From NCBI RefSeq assembly GCF_025685395.1, contig NZ_JAGSYA010000004.1, positions 2,480,001 through 2,544,000 on the forward strand: a DNA stretch of 64,000 bases, written 5' to 3'. Positions 36,401 through 44,186 of the stretch are shown in pieces (the stretch's first letter is position 1; each line of letters opens with the position of its first letter). A model generated the notes under the pieces. It had not been told where the DNA came from and ran no database searches. It saw only the letters and a program-made list of their open reading frames with translations. Origin of the DNA: Terriglobus tenax (GTDB taxonomy: Bacteria; Acidobacteriota; Terriglobia; Terriglobales; Acidobacteriaceae). The position numbers were made by a program, and so were the translations under genes.

Positions 36401-36626
36401 CCACTGGGGTCTGATGGGCATGGAAGAGCGCGCACGCAAGATCGGCGGCCGAATCTCATTTGCACACCGCAAACCTTCGGGGTTCCGTGTTCAGCTCACC
36501 GTTGATGCAAGCCTTGCGTATGCCAATGCGCGGGTGCAGCAGGTGGGTCTGCGCAATCTCTTTTCAAATGAATGGTTCTGGCGGCGTTTCTCGCAGAGCT
36601 CGGGTATGGATGGTGTGCGGGAGTAG
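33477..36626 (+). CDS. sensor histidine kinase with two-component-regulator propeller
   Basis: A 1049-residue membrane sensor. After a signal-like N-terminus (about 1-45) come many propeller repeats (LWLGSRQGLYRF, DLWIGNFVAG, VWIATEAGVG, IWIGTDKGIG) forming a periplasmic sensor. Then a Y_Y_Y domain (RFRYRLRGVDYGWQ) leads to a transmembrane helix near residue 790. The HisKA_3 motif ERIARDLHDTLLQAVQG carries the phosphorylated His, and a HATPase domain with an EAINNAIEHAEA N-box follows. Probable partner is the response regulator at 36668, which is convergent. The start is a weakly supported ATG. Confidence 0.92.
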   Translation: MTSSCYPPAAPFPSALRSLGRLNSSSCIRRLRCCLLAWCALFAATAAQAAESQPPQPHVLQGMQHMNWTGRDGAPASVMAFEQSVDGALWLGSRQGLYRFDGSGFQRIFAVDDGPASPADIYALKPTPNGDLWIGNFVAGVTLLHHDGTVSRFSKGIPRGGVTQFLQAPDGRFWASTTMGLAAFDGHAFHPVGPEMGLPTNMSVTCIVRGDGSLVVRTFVPGYFTLSPNAKRFEHHMDTLSGYLPFAVDPAGRLYESTPQGLIAIEDGVAEHRRVLSWQYEYAAPDVRIDNTGVLWATERGAGILKVWPDSQTHLLSETSRREAFHERDGLTSEQVMSNYVDRSGSLWVGTERGVDRFHTSALARVDEGLDRAYLGIAPAAGGRFWLVGFSGGAWLRDSEGNLKPSAALPTTFRKITSVTSEEKGGVWIATEAGVGLLTEKKWTMLPSFSNAPVKTVTSMHADGHGGLWIVAYGAGVVHWTGTTWQPLPALARVAVTSMAVLGDDVIVGTRDGHVIRWNPEQGLQSDRALDMGFVTALTPAQEGIWIGTDKGIGLLNAGQFLPVPIKANPFPYRISGLVRCSNGDLWLNTPVGVMHVPAQQVQGVLRHTQTSVDADVFDSSDGVEGIPLRSFLTPTARGLEDGSVVFTTQLGVYRMDVAKAAQRAIAERPIIAGVRADGEPLDLRQIQLKPHIHTLEVDYGSVSIDAPQRLVFRYRLRGVDYGWQTAGKRRQAVYTDLPPGQYDFEVQASYDGRQWSPSSQGLSMRVPPAFLQRWQVRLAALASLALLGALFVRYRLRQVYELAQLRLQARLEERERIARDLHDTLLQAVQGIILRFSALADTSIADEKQRGVMHQALERAETVVQEGRDRVRDLRSTSDSPEALENALRDAGAMLSIQSPANMIVESEGDPRRFHAVMLDELFCIGREAINNAIEHAEAQTIWCKLSYLPHEFQLVIEDDGKGMPGGKVAYKDGHWGLMGMEERARKIGGRISFAHRKPSGFRVQLTVDASLAYANARVQQVGLRNLFSNEWFWRRFSQSSGMDGVRE

Positions 36627-36667
36627 CCACAAACTCCCAGCCCCATGCGCCGCGCGCCAGCGCCATC

Positions 36668-37306
36668 CTAGTGAAGGTCCAGGAAGCCGCGGCGCATGGC
36701 AATGGTGACGGCATGTGTGCGGTCATTCGCGCTCAGCTTGGAGAGAATGCTCTTCATATGGGCCTTCACGGTCTCTTCACTGATGGAAAGCTTGCGGGCA
36801 ACCAGCTTGTTGGCGTTGCCTGAGGCGACATGCTTCAGAATGTCCACCTCGCGCGGTGTAAGAGGGGTATCAACGGCATGCTCGGCAATCTGTGAGGCGA
36901 TCTCCGGAGCAATACGGCGCTGGCCGGAATGAACCGTGCGGATAGTGTCCAGCAGGTACATGCGCAGCATCCCCTTTAACAGGTAGCCTGATGCGCCGGC
37001 CTTGAACGCACGCACGGCATGCACATCGCCCGTGTAGGTTGTCAGAATAATCACTCTCGCCGCCGGATAGTACTCGCGAATGTCGGCCAGCGCCGCAAGT
37101 CCATCACGGTCGGGCAGGCGCAGGTCCAGCAGGGTAATGTCCGGACGGTGCTGCCGGAACATCGCAACGGCTTCAGCGCAACTGCAGGCCTCCGCAACCA
37201 GTTGCATATCCGGCTGCGGTGCAATCAGGGCGCGAATGCCTTCGCGAAACAGAGGATGATCGTCGACCGTCATTATGCGAATGGGTGTGGTATCGCTCGT
37301 AGACAT
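36668..37306 (-). CDS. LuxR-type (NarL/FixJ) response regulator
   Basis: A 212-residue cytosolic transcription factor. The receiver domain (about 8-120) has the acidic pair DD near residue 15, the phospho-acceptor Asp in ITLLDLRLPD (about 57-66), TTYT and KGASGYLLK. The HTH (about 150-205) begins LTPREVDILKHVASG and contains LSISEETVKAHMKSILSKL. Such proteins pair with HisKA_3 kinases, which fits the neighbouring kinase gene. The ATG at 37306 is chosen; the upstream extension is unrelated sequence. Confidence 0.94.
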   Translation of the reverse strand: MSTSDTTPIRIMTVDDHPLFREGIRALIAPQPDMQLVAEACSCAEAVAMFRQHRPDITLLDLRLPDRDGLAALADIREYYPAARVIILTTYTGDVHAVRAFKAGASGYLLKGMLRMYLLDTIRTVHSGQRRIAPEIASQIAEHAVDTPLTPREVDILKHVASGNANKLVARKLSISEETVKAHMKSILSKLSANDRTHAVTIAMRRGFLDLH

Positions 37307-37480
37307 CAGTGGGTCTCCAGGGGGATGGAGGTGCAAATCTAAGACTGACACTACCGGGCCCGGGCTGGCGTCACACTTTCGAGCAGTATGCCCACAATTT
37401 TTGAGCGCGAGCGAGGGCACAACTCCGCTACCGGAGAATTCCAGCGTTTCAAGGGAATATTGGGATTTAGGAAGGGGAAG

Positions 37481-37574
37481 TGGCGGAGAGAGGGGGATTC
37501 GAACCCCCGATAGAGTTTTAACGCCCTATAACGGTTTAGCAAACCGCCGCCTTCAGCCACTCGGCCATCTCTCC
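37481..37574 (-). tRNA. tRNA-Ser (anticodon GCT)
   Basis: On the minus strand: acceptor GGAGAGA/TCTCTCC, anticodon loop TTGCTAA (GCT), a long variable arm typical of class II tRNA, T arm GGGGGTTCGAATCCCCC and an encoded GCCA end. It reads AGC and AGU. Confidence 0.97.
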
Positions 37575-37638
37575 GGCGTGCAACAGGGTTTCAGTATACC
37601 GGAACGCCGCGATTTCCCGTACAGTCAAAGCCATCGCA

Positions 37639-38976
37639 ATGCAAAAATCGGTTCGCAAGCTCCGCCTGCTGCCCCTGCTGGCAGGCATTTACTACATGGT
37701 CGCCGGTGGTCCGCAGGGGCTTGAGGACATCCTCGGCATGGCGGGATACGGCCGCGCCATCCTGATTCTGGTGCTTTTGCCCTTTGTCTGGAGCCTGCCA
37801 ACCTCGTTGATGATTGGTGAGTTAGCCAGCTCCATCCCCCTCGAAGGCGGCTTCTACGCCTGGGTCCGGCGCGCCCTGGGGCCCTTCTGGGGCTTTCAGG
37901 AGGCGTGGCTTTCGCTCGCCGCCTCCATCTTTGACATGGCCATCTACCCCACGCTCTTCGTGGAGTACATCAGCCGCATCGTTCCCGCGCTCGGCCAGGG
38001 CCACTGGCCGCTGCTGCTCAAGCTGGCCGTGATTGCGTGCGCCACGCTCTGGAACCTGCGTGGAGCCTACGCCGTCGGCGAGGGCTCGGTAAAGATGATG
38101 TTCCTCGGCCTCTCACCCTTCGTCGCGCTCATCATCTTTGCTCTCTGGCACGCCGCCCGGCACCAGGCCCCGGCCTTTGGTGGCAAGCCAGCGACATACA
38201 CCCTTTCCGGAGCCATCCTCGTCGCGATGTGGAACTACATGGGCTGGGACAACGCCTCCACCATTGCCGGCGAGGTGGAGCAGCCGCAACGCAACTACCC
38301 TCGCGCCATGCTCACCGCCGCCTTCATGACCATGGCCACCTACACCATCCCTATCTGCGTTCTGTGGGTGGCTGGGCTTGATCCTGCCGGTTTCACCACC
38401 GGCTCCTGGGTCGACGCTGGACGGTTCTTCGGAGGTCCTATCCTGGCCGCGGCCATCGCCGTCGCCGTCTCCATGGACAGCCTCGGCAACTTCACCTCGC
38501 TCACCATGTCCTACACCCGCCTGCCCTTAGCCATGGCGCAGGACGGCCTGCTGCCCAAACCCTTCGCTCGGCTCAACCGCCACAGGGTTCCCTGGGTTGC
38601 CATCCTCTTCTGTGCCACCCTGTGGGCACTGGCCCTGGGGCTCACGTTTGAGCGGCTTATCAGCGTGGACCTCGTGCTCTGGGGCTCCAGCCTTCTGCTG
38701 GAGTTCGCCGCGCTGGTCATTCTGCGCCTCCGCGAACCGCACATGATCCGCCCCTTCAAGGTGCCCGGCGGCCTGGTCGGCGCCATCACCCTCGGCCTCG
38801 GCCCGGCCGTACTCATCGCCTTCGCACTGTGGGCCGCACGGGATGAGCAGGCCTACGGAATCTCCGCTGCACTGTTCTCAGTCTTGATTGCTGCTATCGG
38901 TCCGCTCTTGTATTGGGTTTTGGCGCGCAAACGGCGTAATCCAGATGCACCTGTTGTCACATCCTTTACAAAGTGA
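37639..38976 (+). CDS. APC-superfamily amino-acid permease
   Basis: A 445-residue protein with 12 predicted helices. It has an APC-style opening (AGIYYMVAGGPQGLEDILGMAG, residues about 15-36), the ELASSIPLEGGFYAWVRRALGPFWGF segment (about 61-86) and VAMWNYMGWDNASTIAGEVEQPQRNYPRA further on, all typical of APC amino-acid/amine transporters. Substrate cannot be assigned. The start ATG follows the tRNA-Ser gene by 65 bases on the other strand. Downstream is dienelactone hydrolase. Confidence 0.9.
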   Translation: MQKSVRKLRLLPLLAGIYYMVAGGPQGLEDILGMAGYGRAILILVLLPFVWSLPTSLMIGELASSIPLEGGFYAWVRRALGPFWGFQEAWLSLAASIFDMAIYPTLFVEYISRIVPALGQGHWPLLLKLAVIACATLWNLRGAYAVGEGSVKMMFLGLSPFVALIIFALWHAARHQAPAFGGKPATYTLSGAILVAMWNYMGWDNASTIAGEVEQPQRNYPRAMLTAAFMTMATYTIPICVLWVAGLDPAGFTTGSWVDAGRFFGGPILAAAIAVAVSMDSLGNFTSLTMSYTRLPLAMAQDGLLPKPFARLNRHRVPWVAILFCATLWALALGLTFERLISVDLVLWGSSLLLEFAALVILRLREPHMIRPFKVPGGLVGAITLGLGPAVLIAFALWAARDEQAYGISAALFSVLIAAIGPLLYWVLARKRRNPDAPVVTSFTK

Positions 38977-39101
38977 AGGGCGTATCTCGCGCAATTGAGA
39001 CCCGCGTGTACTGGCGGTTGAGAAATTACAATTCCCACGCGACGACTTTCGAGCCTCACTCGTCCATTACGCATACCGCAACACTCAAAGGAGCGCCACC
39101 C

Positions 39102-39971
39102 ATGTGCGATGAACACATTCACCAGGGCCTGACCCACGATCCCACCCTCACCCGCCGGGCCTTTGGTCTGGGTGCTGCCGCAGCCGTGGCCCTCACCTCC
39201 GCCCGCGCCAACGCGGAAGCGAAGGTTGTCGAAAAGGACGTCAACGTTCCCATGGCCTCCGGCGTCTCCGACTCCGCGCTCTTCTATCCCGAGGGCAAAG
39301 GCTCCTGGCCCGCCGTACTCATCTGGACGGACATCCTGGGCCTGCGCCCGGTCTTCCGGGAGATGGGGCGCCGTCTTGCCGCCGAGGGATACGTCGTTCT
39401 TGTCCCCAACCCCTTCTACCGCAAGGCCAAGTCTCCGGTCGTGGATGGCACCTTCGACTTCAACAAGCCCGAAGACCGCGCCAAGGTCATGCCTTTGGCT
39501 GCCTCTGTCACCGCGGCTGATGCCAACATCAGCGATGCGAAGGACTACCTGAAGTTCCTCGACACGCTGCCCCAGACCAACAAGAAGAAAAAGATCGGCG
39601 TGCAGGGCTACTGCATGGGCGGTCCGCTCACCTATCGCACGGCGGCCGTCGTCTCGGACCGTGTTGGCGCAGCCGCGACCTTCCACGGCGGCGGCCTGGT
39701 CACCGACAAGCCCGACAGTCCGCACCTCGTTATTCCGCAGATGAAGGCAGAGGTCTACTCCGCTGTCGCCGCCAACGACGATGAGCGTGACCCCAAGGCC
39801 AAGGATGTTCTGAAGGAAAGCTTCGCTGCCGCCAAGGTGCCTGCCAAGGTTGAGGTCTATCCCGGTTGCGCCCACGGATGGACCGTCAAAGGCAGCCAGG
39901 TCTATAACGAACCTGGAGCGGAAAAGGCCTGGACCGAACTGCTGGCCCTCTACAAGCGCCGCCTGGCATAA
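39102..39971 (+). CDS. dienelactone hydrolase family protein, exported
   Basis: A 289-residue alpha/beta hydrolase. The N-terminus has a twin-arginine-like signal (TRRAFGLGAAAAVAL), so it may be exported by Tat (tatA is in this window). The nucleophile elbow is GYCMGG with Cys as nucleophile, and the catalytic His is in PGCAHGW near the end. Dienelactone hydrolases open lactone rings in aromatic degradation, but family members vary. ATG 39102 has an AAAGGAG ribosome site upstream. The 125-base gap to the permease gene carries no feature I recognise. Confidence 0.88.
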   Translation: MCDEHIHQGLTHDPTLTRRAFGLGAAAAVALTSARANAEAKVVEKDVNVPMASGVSDSALFYPEGKGSWPAVLIWTDILGLRPVFREMGRRLAAEGYVVLVPNPFYRKAKSPVVDGTFDFNKPEDRAKVMPLAASVTAADANISDAKDYLKFLDTLPQTNKKKKIGVQGYCMGGPLTYRTAAVVSDRVGAAATFHGGGLVTDKPDSPHLVIPQMKAEVYSAVAANDDERDPKAKDVLKESFAAAKVPAKVEVYPGCAHGWTVKGSQVYNEPGAEKAWTELLALYKRRLA

Positions 39972-39982
39972 CGACCTCAAAC

Positions 39983-40010
39983 CGGGTGCCCCATCCATCG
40001 CAACGCGCGA
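39983..40010. repeat. partial copy of the GGGTGCCCC palindromic repeat
   Basis: CGGGTGCCCCATCCATCGCAACGCGC between the dienelactone hydrolase stop and its terminator. It has the left arm and the GCAACGC loop region but lacks a matching right arm. Confidence 0.6.
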
Positions 40011-40022
40011 CCTTCTCTTGCC

Positions 40023-40051
40023 AATAAGGCCACCTGTCCGGTGGCCTTATT
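40023..40051. terminator. bidirectional terminator, overlapping a stop codon
   Basis: Stem AATAAGGCCACC / GGTGGCCTTATT with TGTCC loop, between convergent genes. The stop codon of the ferredoxin-like gene (40047-40049) lies inside the right arm. Confidence 0.88.
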
Positions 40052-40349
40052 CCATGCCCTCAGCAATTCGTTCCAGGTCTTTCTCGCTGCGCAGAATCAC
40101 AAGCTGCGAAGAATCATCCTCTGGCGCGCACACCGTTACACCATGCTTCGGGCAAAGGTCCATGCACCCAACGCTGACGAGGTGAAGCTCCATCTCCGGA
40201 TGAAGTTTGTTGTGGCGCTTGACCGTCTTCTTCAGCTTTGCCAGAGCGTGCAGGGCTTCGTCATTCTTCAGCTTCTTCTGGCATTTGCGGCAGGCCAGAA
40301 CAACCTTGCCATGCCATGGAGCGGGATAGCGTTTCAACTCTGACGTCAT
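40047..40349 (-). CDS. thioredoxin-like [2Fe-2S] ferredoxin-type protein
   Basis: A 100-residue soluble protein with four cysteines in the pattern ACRKCQKK (about 19-25) ... VGCMDLCPKHGVTV (about 60-73), similar to thioredoxin-like [2Fe-2S] ferredoxins (NuoE-type C-terminal domain or DUF1636-like). It may carry a cluster and act in electron transfer or metal handling. No partner gene is adjacent. The cluster type is inferred from Cys spacing. Stop codon is within a terminator stem. Confidence 0.72.
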   Translation of the reverse strand: MTSELKRYPAPWHGKVVLACRKCQKKLKNDEALHALAKLKKTVKRHNKLHPEMELHLVSVGCMDLCPKHGVTVCAPEDDSSQLVILRSEKDLERIAEGME

Positions 40350-40365
40350 ACGCCAGGTTAGATGC

Positions 40366-41082
40366 CTACTTCAGCCGGCGGATCTTGATGTTGCGGAAGT
40401 GCACCACGTCGCCGTGATCCTGCAGCAGGATATGTCCATCCTTCGCCTCGCCAAAGCCGGCATAGTGGTTGAACTTGCTCAGGGACAGGGCCTCTTTGAA
40501 CTCCGGCGAGGTGCGGTCATACTCCAGCACCTTTACGCCGTTCAGCCAGTGCTCACCATGCGTTACGTGCACCACAATGCGGGCTGTGTTCCATTCACCA
40601 ATCGGCTTCACCGGCTTGTTCTCCGCGGCCGGCAGAATGTCATACAGCGACGCCGTCTTGCGGTTCCCATTCCGCCCCAGCTTGGCATCCGGATGCACAT
40701 CATCATCCAGCACCTGGTACTCAAAACCGATCACCGACTTTGCCGCTTCATTCACCTTGTCGTTGACGAAGTACTTGATGCCGCTGTTCGCGCCACGCGT
40801 CAGCTGAAAGTCCACCACCAGTTCAAAGTCCTGGAAGATCTCGTCCGAAACCACATCGCCCTGGTGCGACGACGAGTGATGCAGCGTCAACACTCCATCG
40901 ACAATCTGCGCACCCTCTACAGCAGCTCTCTTATCGGAGGCATCGTGCCAACCTTGCATCGTCTTGCCGTCCCATAACATCTGCCATCCGGCAGCCTTGT
41001 CTTTGGCAGACAGTACATTGTTCTGCGCGTGAAGCGCCGTCGTTGCAGCGAGAGAGAGGCAAAGCATCAGAGACAGTTTCAT
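40366..41082 (-). CDS. DUF1080 secreted protein (3-keto-disaccharide hydrolase-like)
   Basis: A 238-residue protein with a signal peptide (residues 1-19, ending LHAQ) and a DUF1080 concanavalin-like domain: GWQMLWDGKTMQGWHDASDK, FELVVDFQLTRGANSGIKYF, GFEYQVLDDDVHPDA, and WLNGVKVLEYDRTS. The family binds or cleaves polysaccharide derivatives outside the cytosol (3-keto-glucoside activity in some members). It is 16 bases upstream of the ferredoxin-like gene on the same strand. Confidence 0.9.
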   Translation of the reverse strand: MKLSLMLCLSLAATTALHAQNNVLSAKDKAAGWQMLWDGKTMQGWHDASDKRAAVEGAQIVDGVLTLHHSSSHQGDVVSDEIFQDFELVVDFQLTRGANSGIKYFVNDKVNEAAKSVIGFEYQVLDDDVHPDAKLGRNGNRKTASLYDILPAAENKPVKPIGEWNTARIVVHVTHGEHWLNGVKVLEYDRTSPEFKEALSLSKFNHYAGFGEAKDGHILLQDHGDVVHFRNIKIRRLK

Positions 41083-41142
41083 GGCGACACCATCCTACAC
41101 GCGCGCCATGAAACCAATCTCCTCTCGCATACTTTGTCCCTG

Positions 41143-42672
41143 TTACAGCCCTTCCTTCTTCAGCATGGCAAGCACCTCTTCGGAAGCCTCCAGCGGCCCC
41201 TTCGGTTTTGGAATCGCCGCCCCTGCCGCCAACAACGCGCGCACCACCGCAGGGTAATCACCTTTATCCCGCTCCCAGCTATTCAGACTGCCATGCAGAG
41301 CCCACGCCAGCGGACTGCCTCCGAACTCCATTTCGAAGATGTTCACTGTGGCCCCTCGCTGGAGCAGAGCCTCCACCGCCTCCACATTGCCGTGCCACGA
41401 TGCAAAGTGCAACGCCGTCTGGTTGTTCTCCATCGTCGCCGTCGCCGGCCAGCCGCACTGCAACAGAGTCTTCAGCGCACTTGTATTGTTCCGCAGCGCA
41501 ACTCCAACAATCCGTCGCGCAGCCCGCTCGCTCAGCTTTGCCAGCGGAGTCGTCTTCTGAATCTGTTGGACGAGCGACATATCTCCGATCTCCGCTGCCT
41601 GCAACAGCCGCAGCCACGGCTCACTGCGCTGCATCAGCAGGTCAAAGACATTCTTATGTCCGAACTCATGGGCAATCACATGCGGTGATTTGCTGTTGCC
41701 AAAGCTGTACATGTAAATCGTTCCCCCCGAATGCGGATTCTGCTTCGGGAAGTCCCGATCGCTCACGGTCACATGCACGGCATCAGGATTCTCATTCAGC
41801 AGCCGCTCCACCAGCGCCAACTCTCCAATCGCCGAAGCCATCAGGATGTCCGGCGCTGCTCCCCGAGACAGCAGATAGCGCACCACATCGTGCCGGTATG
41901 GCTCGCGCCAGGAATACATCTGCCGCGTACATGCCATGTACTGCGCCGCCGTCGATTCATGGTCGATGTCCCGTGCATCGATCTCCGCTCCGCTCTCCAG
42001 CAGCAGCATGGCAATCTCTACCGTCGCTGCAAAGTGCAGAGGAAGCTGCCCATCGCCACCGCGCGCATGTACCAGCTTTGGATCGGCCTCCAGCAACTCG
42101 CGGACCCGTTCGATCTTGCCCAGCCGCGCCGCCGCGTGGATATCAACAGTGGCTCCGCGCTGGATCAGGTACTCCGCCAGTTCAGGATTCGCCGAGTCCA
42201 GCACACCAAAGCTGCCTGCCCACCATTGCGAGCGCACATTCACATCGGCGCCAAACTCCAACAGCACCTCCGCCACCTCGCGGCTCTGGTTCCAGGTTGC
42301 TGCCAACAGAGGCGGCGTGCCAAAGTCGTAGCCCTTCAACGGTTCATTGATCGTTTGCCGCAGACTCGGATGCCGCGACAATACCTGCCGCACCAGTTCA
42401 GCCTTGTTGGAGCGGATGGCCGCCGAAAGTGCCTCAGCTGGGTCTTCAGAACCCAGTTCCACATGCAGCTTCAGCGCAGGCCATGTGTCAAAGCCGTACT
42501 CACGCGCCAGCACATGCAGAGCATCGGCAAGCTTTGGCTGGGTGGTTACGCCACCATGAGAGAAACGGCTCAGGGCGGACTTATCCCCGGCAAGCGCCTC
42601 GCGCAAAAGCAGCTTCGCCTGGTTCTTAAGATGTTCGAGATTCGGACGCGCAGGTAACTGGCGTTCAGACAT
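41143..42672 (-). CDS. ankyrin-repeat protein
   Basis: A 509-residue soluble protein made mostly of ankyrin repeats: for example TPPLLAATWNQSREVAEVLL, ADVNVRSQ, LPLHFAATVEIAMLLLESGAE and QTALHFASWHGNVEAVEALLQ. The N-terminal 60 residues (LEHLKNQAKLLLREALAG, VLAREYGFDTWPALKLHVE) match the leader common to bacterial ankyrin proteins of this type. Such repeats bind other proteins; the partner is unknown. No signal peptide. Confidence 0.9.
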   Translation of the reverse strand: MSERQLPARPNLEHLKNQAKLLLREALAGDKSALSRFSHGGVTTQPKLADALHVLAREYGFDTWPALKLHVELGSEDPAEALSAAIRSNKAELVRQVLSRHPSLRQTINEPLKGYDFGTPPLLAATWNQSREVAEVLLEFGADVNVRSQWWAGSFGVLDSANPELAEYLIQRGATVDIHAAARLGKIERVRELLEADPKLVHARGGDGQLPLHFAATVEIAMLLLESGAEIDARDIDHESTAAQYMACTRQMYSWREPYRHDVVRYLLSRGAAPDILMASAIGELALVERLLNENPDAVHVTVSDRDFPKQNPHSGGTIYMYSFGNSKSPHVIAHEFGHKNVFDLLMQRSEPWLRLLQAAEIGDMSLVQQIQKTTPLAKLSERAARRIVGVALRNNTSALKTLLQCGWPATATMENNQTALHFASWHGNVEAVEALLQRGATVNIFEMEFGGSPLAWALHGSLNSWERDKGDYPAVVRALLAAGAAIPKPKGPLEASEEVLAMLKKEGL

Positions 42673-42830
42673 AGACTCACTCCTTCCATCAAAGGCCCGC
42701 GATCCGCTTCGTCAGGCAGAAAAGAGTGGATTGTAGGGTACGTCGAAAAGCCAGGTGGGATAATCCCTTTCCGCGGACGGGGTGCGCCCTTGGAGCGCAT
42801 TCCGATCCTAGCACGCCTCCGGAGCATGCA

Positions 42831-42856
42831 AAAAGGCCGCCCTGGGGCGGCCCTTT
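42831..42856 (-). terminator. terminator after ppa
   Basis: Read on the minus strand, stem GGGCGGCC-type arms (42845-42852 with 42835-42842) are followed by TTTTTGC. It lies 17 bases past the ppa stop. Confidence 0.82.
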
Positions 42857-42872
42857 GCGAAACAAAAAGCGG

Positions 42873-43397
42873 CTACTTGCCTTTCTTAAAGGCGGCGGCG
42901 CATTCCAGAATCTTCGCCTTCGCCGCGGCGGCATCCTTCCATCCGTTGATCTCGACCCGCTTGCCTTCCAGGTCCTTATAGATGGAGAAGAAGTGCGTAA
43001 TCTCCTTCAGGATGTGCGGATAGATCTGCGAGAAGTCATTCACGTCGTTGTAGCGGGGATTACCCTCGCCTACGGCCAGAATTTTCTCGTCGCCCTCTCC
43101 GCCGTCAATCATCTCCAGCATGCCGATGGGGCGGGCATCCATCACGCAGCCCGGGAAGCTCGGCGTATCCACCAGCACCAGGATGTCCAGCGGATCGCCG
43201 TCATCGCCCAGCGTGCTCGGGATAAAGCCATAATCCCCGGGATAGTGAACCGGCGAGTACAGGTTACGGTCCAGGCGGAAGACGCCCAGTTTTTTGTCGT
43301 ACTCATACTTCTTGATTCCTTCCAGAGGAATCTCAATGACAGCCGTCACACTCTCAGGCGACTTATCGCCAATGGGCAAGCCGAGATAATCAACCAT
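42873..43397 (-). CDS. ppa: inorganic pyrophosphatase
   Basis: A 174-residue family I cytosolic pyrophosphatase. Conserved points are EIPLEGIKKYEYDKK near residue 22, NLYSPVHYPGDYGFIPSTLGDDGDPLDILVL (about 45-75; Asp residues that bind Mg2+), and GNPRYNDVNDFSQI near 112. It hydrolyses pyrophosphate to phosphate and drives biosynthetic reactions. It stands alone with its own terminator. Normal length. Confidence 0.96.
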   Translation of the reverse strand: MVDYLGLPIGDKSPESVTAVIEIPLEGIKKYEYDKKLGVFRLDRNLYSPVHYPGDYGFIPSTLGDDGDPLDILVLVDTPSFPGCVMDARPIGMLEMIDGGEGDEKILAVGEGNPRYNDVNDFSQIYPHILKEITHFFSIYKDLEGKRVEINGWKDAAAAKAKILECAAAFKKGK

Positions 43398-43505
43398 TGT
43401 GGTGTATCAAATCCTTGGGTAGGGAATGGGTACTGCGGAACCTTATCACAGTCTGGTGAGACTCGGCCTTCGGGCGGCCCGGTCTCTGCCTCTATAATCA
43501 AGCAG

Positions 43506-43751
43506 ATGAAGGCGCATGTCTACGTTACGCTGAAAACCACTGTCCTGGACGCCCAGGGCCAGACCATTGCCAACGCCCTGCGTCGCCTTTCTTTGACCGG
43601 CGTCAGCGCGGTTCGCCAGGGCAAATACTTCGTGCTCACCCTCGATCCCAGCCTGGACAAGGCCGCCGCCGAAGCCCAGGTCGACAAGATCGCACGCGAG
43701 GTTCTAACCAACCCCGTCATCGAGGAATACAGCTTCCGCATTGAGGAGTAA
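43506..43751 (+). CDS. purS: phosphoribosylformylglycinamidine synthase subunit PurS
   Basis: An 81-residue PurS of the three-part FGAM synthase (PurS-PurQ-PurL). The pattern MKAHVYVTLKTTVLDAQGQTI...ALRRLSLTGVSAVRQGKYF and the end NPVIEEYSFRIEE are typical. It bridges PurQ and PurL, carrying ammonia from glutamine. The partner genes are not in this window. The ATG at 43506 is chosen because the homology starts there; the upstream in-frame sequence overlaps the ppa promoter region. Confidence 0.93.
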   Translation: MKAHVYVTLKTTVLDAQGQTIANALRRLSLTGVSAVRQGKYFVLTLDPSLDKAAAEAQVDKIAREVLTNPVIEEYSFRIEE

Positions 43752-43799
43752 CCGGGCGCGCCGAACCATGGCATAATCCCATTGGCACGTCCGCCGGCC

Positions 43800-44165
43800 A
43801 TGAAAAACTTCCGTATCTTCCTCGGTGCAATCGCCGGCTCCATCTTCGCAATGGCCGGATACCTCGTCTGGTTCTTCACCATCACGAAGCATGATCCCTG
43901 GCTGCCCGCCTCCACCGGCTACATTGTGGAGACGGCCTTTGCCGGAATTCTGGTTGCCCTGGTGGGTGGCCTGCTGGCCACTCTCATCGCCGCCAATACC
44001 TCGGCAGGCTCCGCCGCTGCGGCTATCATCTTCATCCTCTCTGCCTGGAACATCTGGCAGACCTGGCGCCAGTTCTCCACTTTCTGGGCGCCCATCGTGG
44101 CCATCCTTGTCATGACGCCCGCGGCTTATATCGGTGGCCACCTGCCGCGCAAACATCACCAGTAA
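43800..44165 (+). CDS. small four-helix membrane protein, unknown
   Basis: A 121-residue protein with four hydrophobic stretches at about 6-28 (FLGAIAGSIFAMAGYLVWFF), 43-67, 72-90 and 95-112, and a basic tail PRKHHQ. No family recognised. It is 48 bases after purS and 21 bases before the phosphatase gene. The ATG at 43800 is preferred; a TTG at 43782 is in frame. It probably sits in the inner membrane. Confidence 0.75.
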   Translation: MKNFRIFLGAIAGSIFAMAGYLVWFFTITKHDPWLPASTGYIVETAFAGILVALVGGLLATLIAANTSAGSAAAAIIFILSAWNIWQTWRQFSTFWAPIVAILVMTPAAYIGGHLPRKHHQ

Positions 44166-44186
44166 GCCTTCCTCTAAACTGGCGAT

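Noticed and set aside
41640-41700. HEFGH (a HExxH-like motif) in the ankyrin protein
   Set aside because: The motif occurs inside an ankyrin repeat (VIAHEFGHKNVFDLL), where the His and Glu fit the repeat helix; there is no other zinc-peptidase feature.
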